DNA of 64,000 bases from Actinomycetota bacterium (GTDB lineage: Bacteria > Actinomycetota > Actinomycetes > Nanopelagicales > Nanopelagicaceae). This document shows, piece by piece, positions 1 to 9,113 of the stretch. The notes under the pieces are model-generated. The model was not told the origin of the DNA. It saw nothing but the letters and a program-made list of their open reading frames with translations, and made no database searches. The position numbers and the translations under genes are program-made. Position 1 is the first letter of the stretch; each line of letters begins with the position of its first letter. The stretch spans positions 17,575 to 81,574 of the forward strand of contig JAQBVO010000004.1 in the NCBI GenBank assembly GCA_027728065.1. Reading direction: 5' to 3'.

Positions 1-238
1 CCCAGATTGCACCGCTTTGATCTAAATATGCCAGTGAATCCATTAGCTCATCGACTAAATCTCCATCACCATCGCGCCACCAGATTATGACGGCATCAAC
101 AACTTCTTGTGAATTACTATCTAAAAACTCTGTACCTGTAATCGCCGAAATCGAATCTCTTACTGTGGAATCACAGTCATCGCCATAGCCGACCTCTACA
201 ATCAGGTCATCTTTCTTTATCCCCATCCTTGCTGGCAC
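1..238 (-). CDS. DUF3052 family protein, N-terminal part (runs off left edge)
   Basis: About 79 N-terminal codons are present; the 3' end lies outside the window. The translation contains [20 protein letters not shown], which fits the acidic WWR-(x)DGDLVD block of actinobacterial DUF3052 proteins (function unknown). These genes typically sit head to head with aceE, exactly as here, which supports the call. Start choice is open: GTG at 238 (V-P-A-R-M-G-I, resembling the PAR-(L)G start seen in the family) or ATG at 226. Neither has a convincing Shine-Dalgarno sequence. The frame is closed by a stop just upstream of 238, so no longer form is possible. Confidence 0.8.
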   Translation of the reverse strand, partial: MPARMGIKKDDLIVEVGYGDDCDSTVRDSISAITGTEFLDSNSQEVVDAVIIWWRDGDGDLVDELMDSLAYLDQSGAIW

Positions 239-334
239 GGGCTAAGTTCACCGAATTTGACTGGGATATGCAAGAGGTTCCAGGGGCAGTTTTTGATTTC
301 GACTTACTGGGCAGTTCAAGGGAGAATAGGCCAC

Positions 335-3055
335 ATGAGCGAAAACTTCGAAGCGCCCGATCAGATCATCGACCAGTTGGTAGATACTGATCCATCTGAG
401 ACCGCTGAATGGCAGGCATCCTTTGATGCAGCCCTTGCCCATGCAGGGCCAGTGCGGGCACGTTACTTAATGCTCAGCCTTTTAAAGCGTGCACATGAGA
501 AAAATATCGGTCTCTCAAGTCTTCGTACAACTGATTACATCAACACAATCTCACCTGAACACGAACCAGCATTTCCAGGTAATGAAGATATAGAACGTAG
601 AATCCGCGCAATTAATAGATGGAACGCTGCGATCTTGGTACACCGTGCCCAGCGCCCTGGCGTTGGTGTGGGCGGACATATATCTACCTATGCATCATCG
701 GCATCCCTCTATGAAGTTGGTTTTAATCACTTCTTCCGTGGACAGGATCACCCAGGTGGTGGTGATCAGATCTTTTTCCAAGGACATGCAAGTCCGGGAA
801 TGTATGCGCGCGCCTTTCTTGAGGGCCGCTTAAGTCAAGATCAGTTAGATGGTTTTAGGCAAGAACTCTCGCATCCATCTGGAAGTCTGTCCTCGTATCC
901 GCATCCGCGTTTAATGCCTGATTTTTGGCAGTTCCCCACTGTTTCTATGGGAATAGGACCATTGAATGCGATTTATCAAGCACGATATAACCGTTATCTA
1001 CATAATCGAGGATTTAAAGATACAAATAATCAACATGTCTGGGCGTTTTTGGGAGATGGTGAAGTAGATGAGGTCGATACACTCGGTTCCATTGGTCTTG
1101 CAACCCGTGAAAAATTAGATAACTTAACTTTTGTCGTTAACTGTAACTTACAACGTCTAGATGGTCCTGTTCGCGGCAACGGCAAGATAATCCAAGAGCT
1201 TGAATCAATCTTTGGCGGGGCTGGATGGAACGTAATCAAAGTTGTGTGGAGCCGTGATTGGGACCCACTCTTAGCCCAAGATCGTGAGGGCGCACTCGTT
1301 AAGATAATGAACGAAACACTCGATGGCGATTACCAGACATTTAAAGCTGAATCTGGTGCATATGTCCGTGAAAACTTCTTTGGCCGCGATCCGCGCACGG
1401 CCGCAATGGTCGCCGACTGGAGCGATGAAAAAATCTGGAGTCTCAAGCGCGGTGGTCATGATTATAAGAAGTTATTTGCCGCCTATACCGCATCGGTGCA
1501 ACACAACGGTCGCCCAACGGTAATTCTCGCTAAGACCATTAAGGGATGGACTTTAGGTTCAACCTTTGAGGGCCGTAACTCAACTCACCAGATGAAGAAG
1601 ATGAGCCTTGAGGATTTAAAGGGCTTTAGAGATACTTTGCACCTAGAAATTCCCGATGAGAAATTAGATAAGTATCTACCGCCATATTTCAAGCCCGCCG
1701 AAGATTCTGATGAAGCTAAATATTTAAATGAGCGTCGCGCAGCTCTAGGTGGCTCGATTCCACGTCGGCGTTCGATTTCACGCCCACTGCCACAACCAGA
1801 TGATTCCGCGTATGAATCAGTCAAACGTGGTTCAGGTCAACAAGAGATCGCAACAACAATGGCCTTTGTCAGAATGCTCAAGGATTTAGCCAAAGATCCA
1901 GGGCTTGGCTCACGTATTGTTCCGATCATCCCTGATGAAGCGAGAACATTTGGAATGGATTCACTCTTTCCAACGATGAAGATTTACTCTCCAAGTGGCC
2001 AGCAGTACAAGGCCGTTGATCGTGAGCTCATGCTCTCCTATAAAGAATCGACGTCGGGTGTAATTTTGCATGAGGGAATCAATGAAGCTGGATCGGTCGC
2101 CTCATTTACGGCAGTGGGATCTTCATACTCAACCCATGACGAGCCGATGATTCCGATATATATCTTCTACTCGATGTTTGGTTTCCAACGCACGGGTGAT
2201 GCTTTTTGGGCTGCGGCCGATCAATTAGTGCGCGGCTTTGTCATTGGGGCAACGGCCGGTCGCACAACGCTTAATGGCGAAGGCTTACAGCATGAGGATG
2301 GTCATTCGCATCTACTTGTATCGACAAATCCAGCGGTAGTTTCATACGATCCAGCATTTGCATTTGAACTTGGCCACATCGTTAAAGATGGGCTACGCCG
2401 AATGTATGGCGAAAATAGTGAGAATATTTATTATTACATAACCGTCTATAACGAGCCATATGTGCATCCCGCCGAACCTGAAAACTTAGATGTGGCGGGA
2501 TTGCTCAAAGGCCTCTATCTCTACTCGCCTGCTAAAAATAGGCGTAAGAAATCTGCACAGATATTGGCATCTGGCGTCGGAGTTAATTGGGCGCTCAAGG
2601 CTCAGGATCTTCTACGTCGCGATTGGGGCGTTGAAGCCTCGGTCTGGTCGGTTACATCCTGGAACGAACTTCGCCGCGATGGGTTAGAAACCGATCGCCA
2701 CAATCTGTTGACTCCAGATATTAAAGCTCGTGCATTCATTACCAACAAGCTTGATGGACACAGAGGACCTGTAATCGCTGTGAGTGATTACATGCGTGCA
2801 GTGCAAGATCAGATTGCGCCTTGGGTTCAAGCCCCATTTAGATCTCTTGGAACAGACGGCTTTGGTCTATCAGATACACGTGGAGCACTTCGTAGACACT
2901 TTAAAGTCGATGCCGAATCCATCGCAGTTGCAACGTTGCAGGAGCTAGAAAAACTCGGTCAGATTAAACATCACGTTGTGAAAGCGGCGATGGAAAAGTA
3001 TCGTCTCGATGATATTTCTGCAGCCGATGCGGGCAATACCGAAGGTTCAGGTTGA
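335..3055 (+). CDS. aceE: Pyruvate dehydrogenase E1 component, homodimeric type
   Basis: Thiamine-diphosphate E1 subunit that decarboxylates pyruvate and acetylates lipoyl-E2 in the cytosolic pyruvate dehydrogenase complex. The 906-residue product has the single-chain E1 architecture: an N-terminal ThDP-binding half with [19 protein letters not shown] followed by [15 protein letters not shown] (the GDG...N cofactor motif), a central pyrimidine-binding half ([27 protein letters not shown]) and a C-terminal transketolase-like domain. The open frame extends upstream to 257, but ATG 335 is chosen because GGGAG lies about 10 nt before it and family proteins begin near this point. DUF3052 is divergent on the left; the gene ends convergent with the MFS gene. 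Expected to be constitutive central metabolism; no operator was seen. Confidence 0.96.
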   Translation: MSENFEAPDQIIDQLVDTDPSETAEWQASFDAALAHAGPVRARYLMLSLLKRAHEKNIGLSSLRTTDYINTISPEHEPAFPGNEDIERRIRAINRWNAAILVHRAQRPGVGVGGHISTYASSASLYEVGFNHFFRGQDHPGGGDQIFFQGHASPGMYARAFLEGRLSQDQLDGFRQELSHPSGSLSSYPHPRLMPDFWQFPTVSMGIGPLNAIYQARYNRYLHNRGFKDTNNQHVWAFLGDGEVDEVDTLGSIGLATREKLDNLTFVVNCNLQRLDGPVRGNGKIIQELESIFGGAGWNVIKVVWSRDWDPLLAQDREGALVKIMNETLDGDYQTFKAESGAYVRENFFGRDPRTAAMVADWSDEKIWSLKRGGHDYKKLFAAYTASVQHNGRPTVILAKTIKGWTLGSTFEGRNSTHQMKKMSLEDLKGFRDTLHLEIPDEKLDKYLPPYFKPAEDSDEAKYLNERRAALGGSIPRRRSISRPLPQPDDSAYESVKRGSGQQEIATTMAFVRMLKDLAKDPGLGSRIVPIIPDEARTFGMDSLFPTMKIYSPSGQQYKAVDRELMLSYKESTSGVILHEGINEAGSVASFTAVGSSYSTHDEPMIPIYIFYSMFGFQRTGDAFWAAADQLVRGFVIGATAGRTTLNGEGLQHEDGHSHLLVSTNPAVVSYDPAFAFELGHIVKDGLRRMYGENSENIYYYITVYNEPYVHPAEPENLDVAGLLKGLYLYSPAKNRRKKSAQILASGVGVNWALKAQDLLRRDWGVEASVWSVTSWNELRRDGLETDRHNLLTPDIKARAFITNKLDGHRGPVIAVSDYMRAVQDQIAPWVQAPFRSLGTDGFGLSDTRGALRRHFKVDAESIAVATLQELEKLGQIKHHVVKAAMEKYRLDDISAADAGNTEGSG

Positions 3056-3081
3056 TATCCGGCCACCTGCAACGATTTGGT

Positions 3082-4269
3082 TTAGTCGCGCTTAAATATC
3101 TTTGAAAAGTAAGGAACTGTCAAGATTAAAAGAGCGGGAATAATTAGGGCAACCGATAGCGAAAATGCTTGGGCAGTCCATGCAATTATCAATCGCATGA
3201 TGAATATAGCGATGTTATTGATGACACCTATCTGGCCGATCACAACACTAGCTGGCGATGACGAACGAGAGTTAGCTATGTTCATGACACTTGGAACAAG
3301 AAAGGATGAACCTAAGCCAGCTATAGTAAAACTTATACTAAGTATTACTATTAAAAGCGTTTTACTCTCAGGTGCTACGACTCTCGTAGCAAGAATTCCA
3401 AGTAAAAAAGAGATTCCAGAGACGGTAGATCCTATTTTCATTAAGCTCTGTATTGAAAACCTAGAGAAAAGAAAGTGAACGCTCAAGCGCCCAATAATCA
3501 TCGTGAAAATGAAGAGAATATATGGGAGCGTGTGAAGACCGCTTTTGATTCCAATATCCTCTTTTACAAATATCGCAGCCCAGTCACTAACTGCAAACTC
3601 AAGAAATACTGCGCAGAAGAGTGCACCAGAGACCAATCCATCGATTCGAAAACCCCTGAAAATATCGGAGATCTTGTAGTCGGTCTCCACGTCAAAGTTT
3701 GGTTGGAGTAAATGTTGATTCATCGCCGAAATTACATAGAGAATGGCAAGCAGGATTACTAGTGAAAGCACAATTATGTGGCCTTGTAAGGAGATGCGAT
3801 TGATTAGTAATCCCGATACTACTGCCGTTACTAGTGCGCCACTGCTCCAGAAGCCACTGAGGAGAGTTATGACATTTCCCTTTGTGCGTTCCTGAAAGTT
3901 AAATCCCTGAGCATTGATACAGATGTGGAAAGCGGCTATCGCTCCTGCCTGAATGATATTGCTAATCAAAAAAACTAGAGATGATTGTGTAGTTGATAGA
4001 AGTATCAGGCTAAAGGCCATTGAGACTGCAGATATTCGCATGATGGGTTTAGCGCCATAGTTATGTACAAGGTGTCCGACTGTTAAGAGCGAGATAATGC
4101 CACCAACTGCCGAGCTGCTAATAATTGACCCGAACTCTCCATTTGAAATACCTAGATTGGCTTTAACCTCTGGAAAGCGCGGCACCCAGGACATAATTAA
4201 AAAACTAAAGAGAAAAAATAAAGCCTTGAGATAGTTGAGCTCTCTTGAGACAGATAGTGGCTTACTCAA
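3082..4269 (-). CDS. MFS permease, YbjJ-like
   Basis: Integral membrane transporter of about 12 predicted helices (395 aa). The N-terminal stretch SWVPRFPEVKANLGISNGEFG resembles the first helix/loop region of the YbjJ-like branch of the major facilitator superfamily; substrate unknown. The start is TTG at 4269, overlapping the TGA stop of the preceding thioredoxin-fold gene by two bases (TTGA), so translation is probably coupled. The C-terminus ends KIFKRD. It is convergent with aceE, leaving only 26 bp. By eye it is more AT-rich than its neighbours, which might indicate transfer, but this was not measured. Confidence 0.8.
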   Translation of the reverse strand: MSKPLSVSRELNYLKALFFLFSFLIMSWVPRFPEVKANLGISNGEFGSIISSSAVGGIISLLTVGHLVHNYGAKPIMRISAVSMAFSLILLSTTQSSLVFLISNIIQAGAIAAFHICINAQGFNFQERTKGNVITLLSGFWSSGALVTAVVSGLLINRISLQGHIIVLSLVILLAILYVISAMNQHLLQPNFDVETDYKISDIFRGFRIDGLVSGALFCAVFLEFAVSDWAAIFVKEDIGIKSGLHTLPYILFIFTMIIGRLSVHFLFSRFSIQSLMKIGSTVSGISFLLGILATRVVAPESKTLLIVILSISFTIAGLGSSFLVPSVMNIANSRSSSPASVVIGQIGVINNIAIFIMRLIIAWTAQAFSLSVALIIPALLILTVPYFSKIFKRD

Positions 4270-5126
4270 AAGAGTGCACTCGCAAGTGCGTTTCGTGCCG
4301 CCACCAACCGTGGATCAGATGGATCGACTAATGCAAAGAGCCCAAGGAGATGTTCTCTAGCTTTACTTCTCTCATCACCTGCATTCTCCCTGACTAAGTG
4401 CAGTAAGCGATTAAATGCCGCATCTACTCCCCCGTTTACAATCTCCATGTCGGCGGCCTGCAACTGCGCTGCGATATCACGTGGGTTATCGCTAGCCGCT
4501 TTGATGACTCTCGATAGATCTAATCCATCGGTACGAATTAATAACTGCGTTTGCGCCAAGCTCAACTTCGCAAAACTATTGGCGGGCTTGCGCGCTATTA
4601 GTTTTTTATATGCAGCCTCTGCGCTCTTATAATCCCCAGCCTCAAGGGCGGCCATCGCCTCATCTTCTTCAGGTTCGCTGAGTTCAACTGGAGCCGCGCC
4701 GATACCTTGCTCTGCGGCAAGGGTTAAGACTTTATCTATCACTAAGCGAATCTGTGCCTCTGGATAACTCTTTTCAAGGAGTGGAACCATCTGTTGGCCA
4801 ATAAGTGCCAGGGCAAAAGGAACGCTCTTTGTTTGAAAGGCCTGTGCAACCTGCGGATGGGCATCGACATCAAGACGTCCAAGTACCCAACTACCCTTAT
4901 ATGAACTCTCCAGTGCGCCAAGGGTTTGCACCATCTCAACGGACTCTGGTGATCGCATCGACCATGCAATAACAATGACTGGTTTGGTAGTGGATAGTGG
5001 TAAAAACTCGGCCGTTACATTAGCGCTAGTTACCTCTAATCCAGGCATATGTGGGTTCGGTGCTGGCTTTGCCTTCCCAAGTGAGCTCAAATCCACCGCT
5101 CGTGCGAAGTTTGGTGGATTTCCCAT
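4266..5126 (-). CDS. Thioredoxin-fold TPR protein lacking the CxxC active site (YbbN/CnoX-like)
   Basis: 286 aa: a thioredoxin-like domain (about residues 25-140) followed by a helical tetratricopeptide-like region (about 150-285, containing AALEAGDYKSAEAAYKKLIA). This is the architecture of YbbN/CnoX co-chaperones, which hold unfolded or oxidised proteins. The usual WCxxC is WSMRSP here, with Ser56 and Ser59 in the two cysteine positions, so classical disulfide exchange is excluded and a holdase role is more plausible (inference). The ATG at 5126 follows GGATTTAGG. It overlaps the downstream MFS gene and lies 9 bp after the stop of a decayed gene. Confidence 0.8.
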   Translation of the reverse strand: MGNPPNFARAVDLSSLGKAKPAPNPHMPGLEVTSANVTAEFLPLSTTKPVIVIAWSMRSPESVEMVQTLGALESSYKGSWVLGRLDVDAHPQVAQAFQTKSVPFALALIGQQMVPLLEKSYPEAQIRLVIDKVLTLAAEQGIGAAPVELSEPEEDEAMAALEAGDYKSAEAAYKKLIARKPANSFAKLSLAQTQLLIRTDGLDLSRVIKAASDNPRDIAAQLQAADMEIVNGGVDAAFNRLLHLVRENAGDERSKAREHLLGLFALVDPSDPRLVAARNALASALF

Positions 5127-5135
5127 TCCTAAATC

Positions 5136-5340
5136 CTACTGTGCAATGAGATCAACACCAGAATCACGGCGAAATGGAAGAATCTGCGCCACGTAATTAT
5201 CGGTTGCAAAGACAAGACCAACATCGACGCCGTCTTTCAGCCAACGATAGATCCTCTGGCCACTCCTGAAGGTTGAGGTGCCAGGGCAGTCCAGTAACGG
5301 CTGCTATCTCCTGGCCTCATCCAGTTATTCGCAGCGCCAT
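5136..5340 (-). pseudogene. Decayed gene remnant upstream of the thioredoxin-fold gene
   Basis: No intact gene fills 5127-5420. On the minus strand a protein-like C-terminus RIYRWLKDGVDVGLVFATDN...GVDLIAQ ends with TAG at 5138-5136, 9 bp before the thioredoxin-fold gene, which is operon-like spacing. Upstream it is out of frame with another protein-like segment, EIAAVTGLPWHLNLQEWPE, the shift falling near 5250-5262. A candidate ATG at 5340 preceded by GGGAG is followed after seven codons by TGA. I read this as a gene with one frameshift and one nonsense codon, or as sequence errors. I do not recognise the family. Confidence 0.35.
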
Positions 5341-5408
5341 GCTCCCTATCCTTGCCTATCTATGTGTCGATTAGGTGAACTACAGCGCCATTGCTCTAGA
5401 GCAGAGTT

Positions 5409-5414
5409 TACAAT
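5409..5414 (+). promoter_or_regulatory. -10 element of a leaderless promoter (AI-2E permease gene)
   Basis: TACAAT, then 6 nt, then ATG at 5421. There is no Shine-Dalgarno sequence. No good -35 was seen at 16-18 nt. Confidence 0.6.
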
Positions 5415-5420
5415 ACATAT

Positions 5421-6548
5421 ATGGCTATTTCAGCGCGGATAAAGAAAGTCACCAAGCGGAGGGTAAAATCTACTCTTTCTACCGAATCCACTGGTTTTCT
5501 AGGGGCCCCAATAAATAGATCTCACCCTTTTTATTTTGGATTCATTGCAACTTTAGGCGCTCTTAGTGCCATCGTATTGATGCGGGCTCTGGCAAGTGTG
5601 AGTCAGATTCTCGTCCTTATTCTTATCGCGTTTTTCCTAGCAACAGGCTTAAACCCTGCAGTTGAAGCACTACGGAGAAGAGGGTTTTCGCGCACAAATG
5701 CAGTCTTAATTATCTTTGCCTCAATAATCATTTTTGTAATCTTTTTTATCGTCGTAGTTGCACCCCCTGTAATCTCGCAAGGTAACCAACTAATTAATAA
5801 AGCGCCACAGTTACTAAGTGATCTAAATAATAACTCTGCAATTAATAGACTTAACGAACAATATGGAATCATCGATACCTTGCAAACTAAAATCAAATCA
5901 GTGACACAAGATGGCGCATTACTAATCTCAACTTTTGGTGGAGTGCTGGGCGTTGGTAAATCAATTCTTTCGGGCTTCTTCTCCTTCTTTACTGTCCTAG
6001 TTTTAACTCTCTACTTCATTACATCGCTACCGCAAACTCTTAACCTTGGCCTTTCGCTCGTCCCGGCGAGTCGGCGCGGGCGTGTTGCTAGCTTGACTGA
6101 GGCGATTATCGGCCGCGTTGGATCATTTGTCGGCAGCCAGATCATCATCGCAATTATGGCCTCGATCTTCGTTCTTCTACTGGCGTTAGCTTTAGGGCTG
6201 CCATCACCATTTGCTATCGCCATGATTATCTTTGTCTGTGGATTGATCCCACTAGTTGGGCATTTTATTGGTGGTTCAATCGTTACCGTTATCGCTCTGA
6301 CTCAATCAGTTGCTCTTGGTCTTGTTGCAATTCTGGTATACATAATCTACGTGCAGATTGAGAACTATGTTCTGACTCCACGTATAATGAAAAAAACTAT
6401 GTCGCTGCCTGGGGCGGTCACAATTATTGCCGCGCTCATTGGCTCTTCTTTACTTGGCCTTGTTGGGGGTTTACTAGCAGTACCCGTGGCGGCGGCGATT
6501 ATTCTAATTCTGGATGAGGTCGTAATCCCGCGCGCTAAGGCCTCTTAA
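5421..6548 (+). CDS. AI-2E family (PerM/TqsA-type) membrane permease
   Basis: 375-aa polytopic membrane protein. A basic N-terminus (KKVTKRRVKS) is followed by hydrophobic helices, a periplasmic-type loop rich in Asn/Gln (about residues 120-165) and the conserved C-terminal helices with FVCGLIPLVGHFIGGSIVTV, YIIYVQIENYVLTPRIMKK and GLVGGLLAVPVAAAI, which are hallmark segments of the AI-2E/PerM family. Members export small molecules, autoinducer-2 or ions; the substrate cannot be read from sequence. The start is fixed by a leaderless-type promoter directly upstream. It is convergent with the hydrolase gene (4-bp tail overlap). Confidence 0.85.
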   Translation: MAISARIKKVTKRRVKSTLSTESTGFLGAPINRSHPFYFGFIATLGALSAIVLMRALASVSQILVLILIAFFLATGLNPAVEALRRRGFSRTNAVLIIFASIIIFVIFFIVVVAPPVISQGNQLINKAPQLLSDLNNNSAINRLNEQYGIIDTLQTKIKSVTQDGALLISTFGGVLGVGKSILSGFFSFFTVLVLTLYFITSLPQTLNLGLSLVPASRRGRVASLTEAIIGRVGSFVGSQIIIAIMASIFVLLLALALGLPSPFAIAMIIFVCGLIPLVGHFIGGSIVTVIALTQSVALGLVAILVYIIYVQIENYVLTPRIMKKTMSLPGAVTIIAALIGSSLLGLVGGLLAVPVAAAIILILDEVVIPRAKAS

Positions 6549-7255
6549 AACTCTAGTGGTAGATCTTGGATATTCCCAGTCACATTTTGGTTAATGTGTG
6601 ATAAAACACTATGCACAAATGGTTCGCCAATCCATAAGTGTTTTGCGCCTTCAACTGCAATGATTTTCAACTTTGGCAGAGCACTAAAACGCTGGCGCGC
6701 TTGATCTGGTCGTAGATAATCATCGAGTTCGGGTACCAAAGCAATTATTGGCCTTGAATCAGTACTCCAATATTCAAGTTGTTTATTTGTCGTAGTTCGC
6801 AATGGTGGGCTGAGTAGAATCAAACCTTTATGCCTGGAATCTTTTGCATGTTGTAACGCTAAATCAGTTCCAAATGACCAGCCAACAATCCATAGATTTT
6901 CAAGTTTTAAATTATCAAAGCAGTAGGCAAGCATGGCTTGGATATCTAAGCCCTCTGATTTTCCATTATCAAAATTACCAGTACTGCTTCCAGCCTCACT
7001 TGTTGTTCCACGAGTGTTAAAGCGCACAACAGTGATTGCAGCCATGGCTGGTAATCGATTAGCGGCCTTTTTAAAGAGATGACTATCCATCATTCCCCCG
7101 GCAGTTGGTAGTGGGTGCAAGCAGAGAATAGCTCCACGGCTTTTAGTAAGTGGGGCGGCTACTTCGCCGATGAGATCTATCCCATCGCTAGTAATCACAT
7201 GAAATGGGGTGCGCACTGAGGGCAAGAGGGTATTGGGTCTTAAAATCTCGGTCAT
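6545..7255 (-). CDS. Alpha/beta hydrolase
   Basis: 236-aa serine hydrolase of the dienelactone-hydrolase/acyl-CoA-esterase-like type. An early beta strand leads to LCLHPLPTAGG (oxyanion region), the nucleophile elbow is GWSFG (VGWSFGTDLAL), an acidic residue is offered by VPELDDYLRP and the catalytic His by EGAKHLWIG. No signal peptide, so cytosolic. Substrate unknown. It is divergent from the aldehyde dehydrogenase gene across 38 bp and may serve the same catabolic need (inference). The start is supported by TATAAT 7 nt before the ATG. Confidence 0.82.
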   Translation of the reverse strand: MTEILRPNTLLPSVRTPFHVITSDGIDLIGEVAAPLTKSRGAILCLHPLPTAGGMMDSHLFKKAANRLPAMAAITVVRFNTRGTTSEAGSSTGNFDNGKSEGLDIQAMLAYCFDNLKLENLWIVGWSFGTDLALQHAKDSRHKGLILLSPPLRTTTNKQLEYWSTDSRPIIALVPELDDYLRPDQARQRFSALPKLKIIAVEGAKHLWIGEPFVHSVLSHINQNVTGNIQDLPLEF

Positions 7256-7262
7256 ACTTCAA

Positions 7263-7268
7263 ATTATA
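7263..7268 (-). promoter_or_regulatory. -10 element of a leaderless promoter (alpha/beta hydrolase gene)
   Basis: A perfect TATAAT on the minus strand lies 7 nt before ATG 7255. It is divergent from, and only 12 bp away from, the -10 of the aldehyde dehydrogenase gene. Confidence 0.65.
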
Positions 7269-7280
7269 TCGATGCACGAC

Positions 7281-7286
7281 TACGCT
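7281..7286 (+). promoter_or_regulatory. -10 element of a leaderless promoter (aldehyde dehydrogenase gene)
   Basis: TACGCT, 7 nt, then ATG 7294. It is part of the 38-bp divergent intergenic region. Confidence 0.5.
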
Positions 7287-7293
7287 TCCAACT

Positions 7294-8775
7294 ATGGCAA
7301 TTAAAAGTAGGCCCTCATTTAATTCATATAACCCAGTAAACGATGCGGTAATTGGTACGTATCCAATTATGAATAAGAGTGAAGTGAGAGATGCGGTACA
7401 CCACGCCCGCATAGCAAGTGCCAGGTGGCACTCTCTGGGTTTTAGTGGAAGAAAGAAAGTTCTGCTTGCATGGAGCTCGCTAATGATTAATCGCATCGAT
7501 CAGATTGCAGATTTAATCTCACTGGAGACTGGAAAACCACCAAGTGATGCACGGCTTGAACTCAGCATCGCAGTGAGCCATATAGGTTGGGCGGCGCGTC
7601 ACGCCGAATCGATAATGCGCACATCTTTTCGTCGTCCAGGATTATTGATGGCAAATATGTCCGCTACGCTCGAGCGCGCACCCATGGGTGTTATCGGTGT
7701 CATTGGTCCATGGAACTATCCGATATTTACCCCTGTCGGTTCAATTGCATATGCACTTGCTGCTGGTAATACAGTGGTCTTTAAACCCAGTCAATACTCA
7801 CCTGGCATTGGTATCTGGCTTGAGGAGATATTTAATGAGGTTGCACCCTTTGCAGATATTTTGACAACTATCACAGGCCCAGGTGAAACCGGTGAAGCGT
7901 TGTGCTTAGCCGGAGTCGATAAACTCTCATTTACCGGTTCGACTCGCACCGCAAAGTTAGTAGCGGCCCAATGTGCAACGGTGATGGTTCCAGTTGTTCT
8001 TGAATGTGGAGGTAAAGATCCTGTAATTGTTGCCGCCGATGCCGATGTTAAGCGCGCAGTCGATGCCACTATCTGGTCAGCCATGGCCAATGCTGGTCAA
8101 TCATGTATTGCTGCAGAACGTGTCTATGTCGATGAAAAGGTTGCCGATGAATTTATCGTAAGAGCCATAGAACTTGCAGCGACAATCCATGCGGGCCCAC
8201 CTGGTGATGGAGAGTATGGACCGGCAACTATGCCTTCGCAGGTAAAGGTTATTCAATCGCACATCAAAACCGCGATCGCCGATGGCGGCACATGTGTCTA
8301 TGGTGGCCCTACATCGGTTAAAACCCCCTTTGTGCAGCCAGTAATCCTCATTGATGTGCCAGAGAGTTCAGTTGCGATGCGCGAAGAGAGTTTTGGGCCA
8401 ATTATTATAATCAATCCAGTGGCAACGATGAATGAAGCTATCGAGCGATCAAATGCATCTGCATATGGACTTGGTGCAAGTGTGTGGTCCAAGCGAAAGG
8501 GACGGAAAATCGCCTCGCAGTTACAATGCGGAATGGTTGCAATTAATTCAACATTCTCATTTGCAACGATCGCATCCCTTCCCTTTGGCGGCGTAAAAGA
8601 TAGTGGATCAGGCCGAGTTCACGGCCCTGAAGGGCTACTGGAATATACCTTCGCGCGCACGGTTGTACGTACCCGCTTTTATTTGCCACTACATCTCTTA
8701 AGTTTTAAAAGGAGACCCCAAGATGACAGATTGGTAATTAAACTTACTAAACTGCTAAAGGGGCGCTTGGGTTAA
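7294..8775 (+). CDS. NAD(P)-dependent aldehyde dehydrogenase
   Basis: 493-aa member of the aldehyde dehydrogenase superfamily, oxidising an aldehyde to the acid with NAD(P)+. Visible residues: GPWNYPI with catalytic Asn141, Lys164 in FKPSQ (cofactor), FTGST (Rossmann), general base Glu237 in LECGGKDP and nucleophile Cys271 in GQSCIA. The C-terminal region LPFGGVKDSGSGRVHG is typical. The frame is open back to 7204, but ATG 7294 gives a normal N-terminus (a short tail before YNPVNDAVIG) and has the TANNNT-N7 promoter in front. Substrate not predictable. The tail overlaps the next gene by 4 bp. Confidence 0.93.
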   Translation: MAIKSRPSFNSYNPVNDAVIGTYPIMNKSEVRDAVHHARIASARWHSLGFSGRKKVLLAWSSLMINRIDQIADLISLETGKPPSDARLELSIAVSHIGWAARHAESIMRTSFRRPGLLMANMSATLERAPMGVIGVIGPWNYPIFTPVGSIAYALAAGNTVVFKPSQYSPGIGIWLEEIFNEVAPFADILTTITGPGETGEALCLAGVDKLSFTGSTRTAKLVAAQCATVMVPVVLECGGKDPVIVAADADVKRAVDATIWSAMANAGQSCIAAERVYVDEKVADEFIVRAIELAATIHAGPPGDGEYGPATMPSQVKVIQSHIKTAIADGGTCVYGGPTSVKTPFVQPVILIDVPESSVAMREESFGPIIIINPVATMNEAIERSNASAYGLGASVWSKRKGRKIASQLQCGMVAINSTFSFATIASLPFGGVKDSGSGRVHGPEGLLEYTFARTVVRTRFYLPLHLLSFKRRPQDDRLVIKLTKLLKGRLG

Positions 8776-9083
8776 TATCTCGGAGCATTTCGAGTACGTT
8801 CAGTATTAGGTCGGCGCTTATCTTTCTTAGCCCAGCATGCACTGTGCCAGTGTCTGCGACTCTCTTCATCCCCTTCGAGCCATGCAACTACGTGCGGGGT
8901 CGCAAGTGGAATCATCTGATCACAACCTGGACAGCGATATGATTTAGTAGATCCCGATCCCGTTAATTTGCGGACCGTGTAGAGACCTTCATGATGCTCT
9001 TCAAATCTTTGATTAGATGTTGCAATATCTCGATCATCGGATTTTGGCCGCTTATTCTTGGGATAGTTCTTACGCGGGCTCAT
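8772..9083 (-). CDS. Conserved actinobacterial zinc-ribbon-like protein of unknown function
   Basis: 103 aa, strongly basic at both ends, with a central block TKSYRCPGCDQMIPLATPHVV...RRHWHSACW. The CPGC plus HWHxxC arrangement suggests a single zinc site. Similar short proteins, with the same CPGCDQ-x-I and WHxxCW block, occur across Actinobacteria without a known role; I recognise the pattern but no function. The frame is open to 9113; ATG 9083 gives the family-like N-terminus MSPRKNYPKN. It faces the ABC transporter gene across 30 bp. Confidence 0.7.
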   Translation of the reverse strand: MSPRKNYPKNKRPKSDDRDIATSNQRFEEHHEGLYTVRKLTGSGSTKSYRCPGCDQMIPLATPHVVAWLEGDEESRRHWHSACWAKKDKRRPNTERTRNAPRY

Positions 9084-9101
9084 AAGGCTATTTTTGCATA
9101 G

Positions 9102-9107
9102 TAGTAT
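9102..9107 (+). promoter_or_regulatory. -10 element of a leaderless promoter (ABC transporter operon)
   Basis: TAGTAT, CACCAC, ATG 9114. No Shine-Dalgarno sequence. Confidence 0.65.
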
Positions 9108-9113
9108 CACCAC

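Noticed and set aside
3197..3711. Plus-strand frames inside the MFS gene
   Set aside because: They mirror the minus-strand MFS protein, have no promoter or ribosome site and their products look non-protein-like.
3082..4269. Horizontal transfer of the AT-rich MFS gene
   Set aside because: The AT-rich impression was not quantified and membrane-protein genes such as atpB here are AT-rich too; there are no mobile-element marks.
5300..5340. UGA read as Trp in a short minus-strand gene
   Set aside because: A functional RF2 gene is in the window and all intact genes use TGA as a stop; a decayed gene explains the in-frame TGA better.
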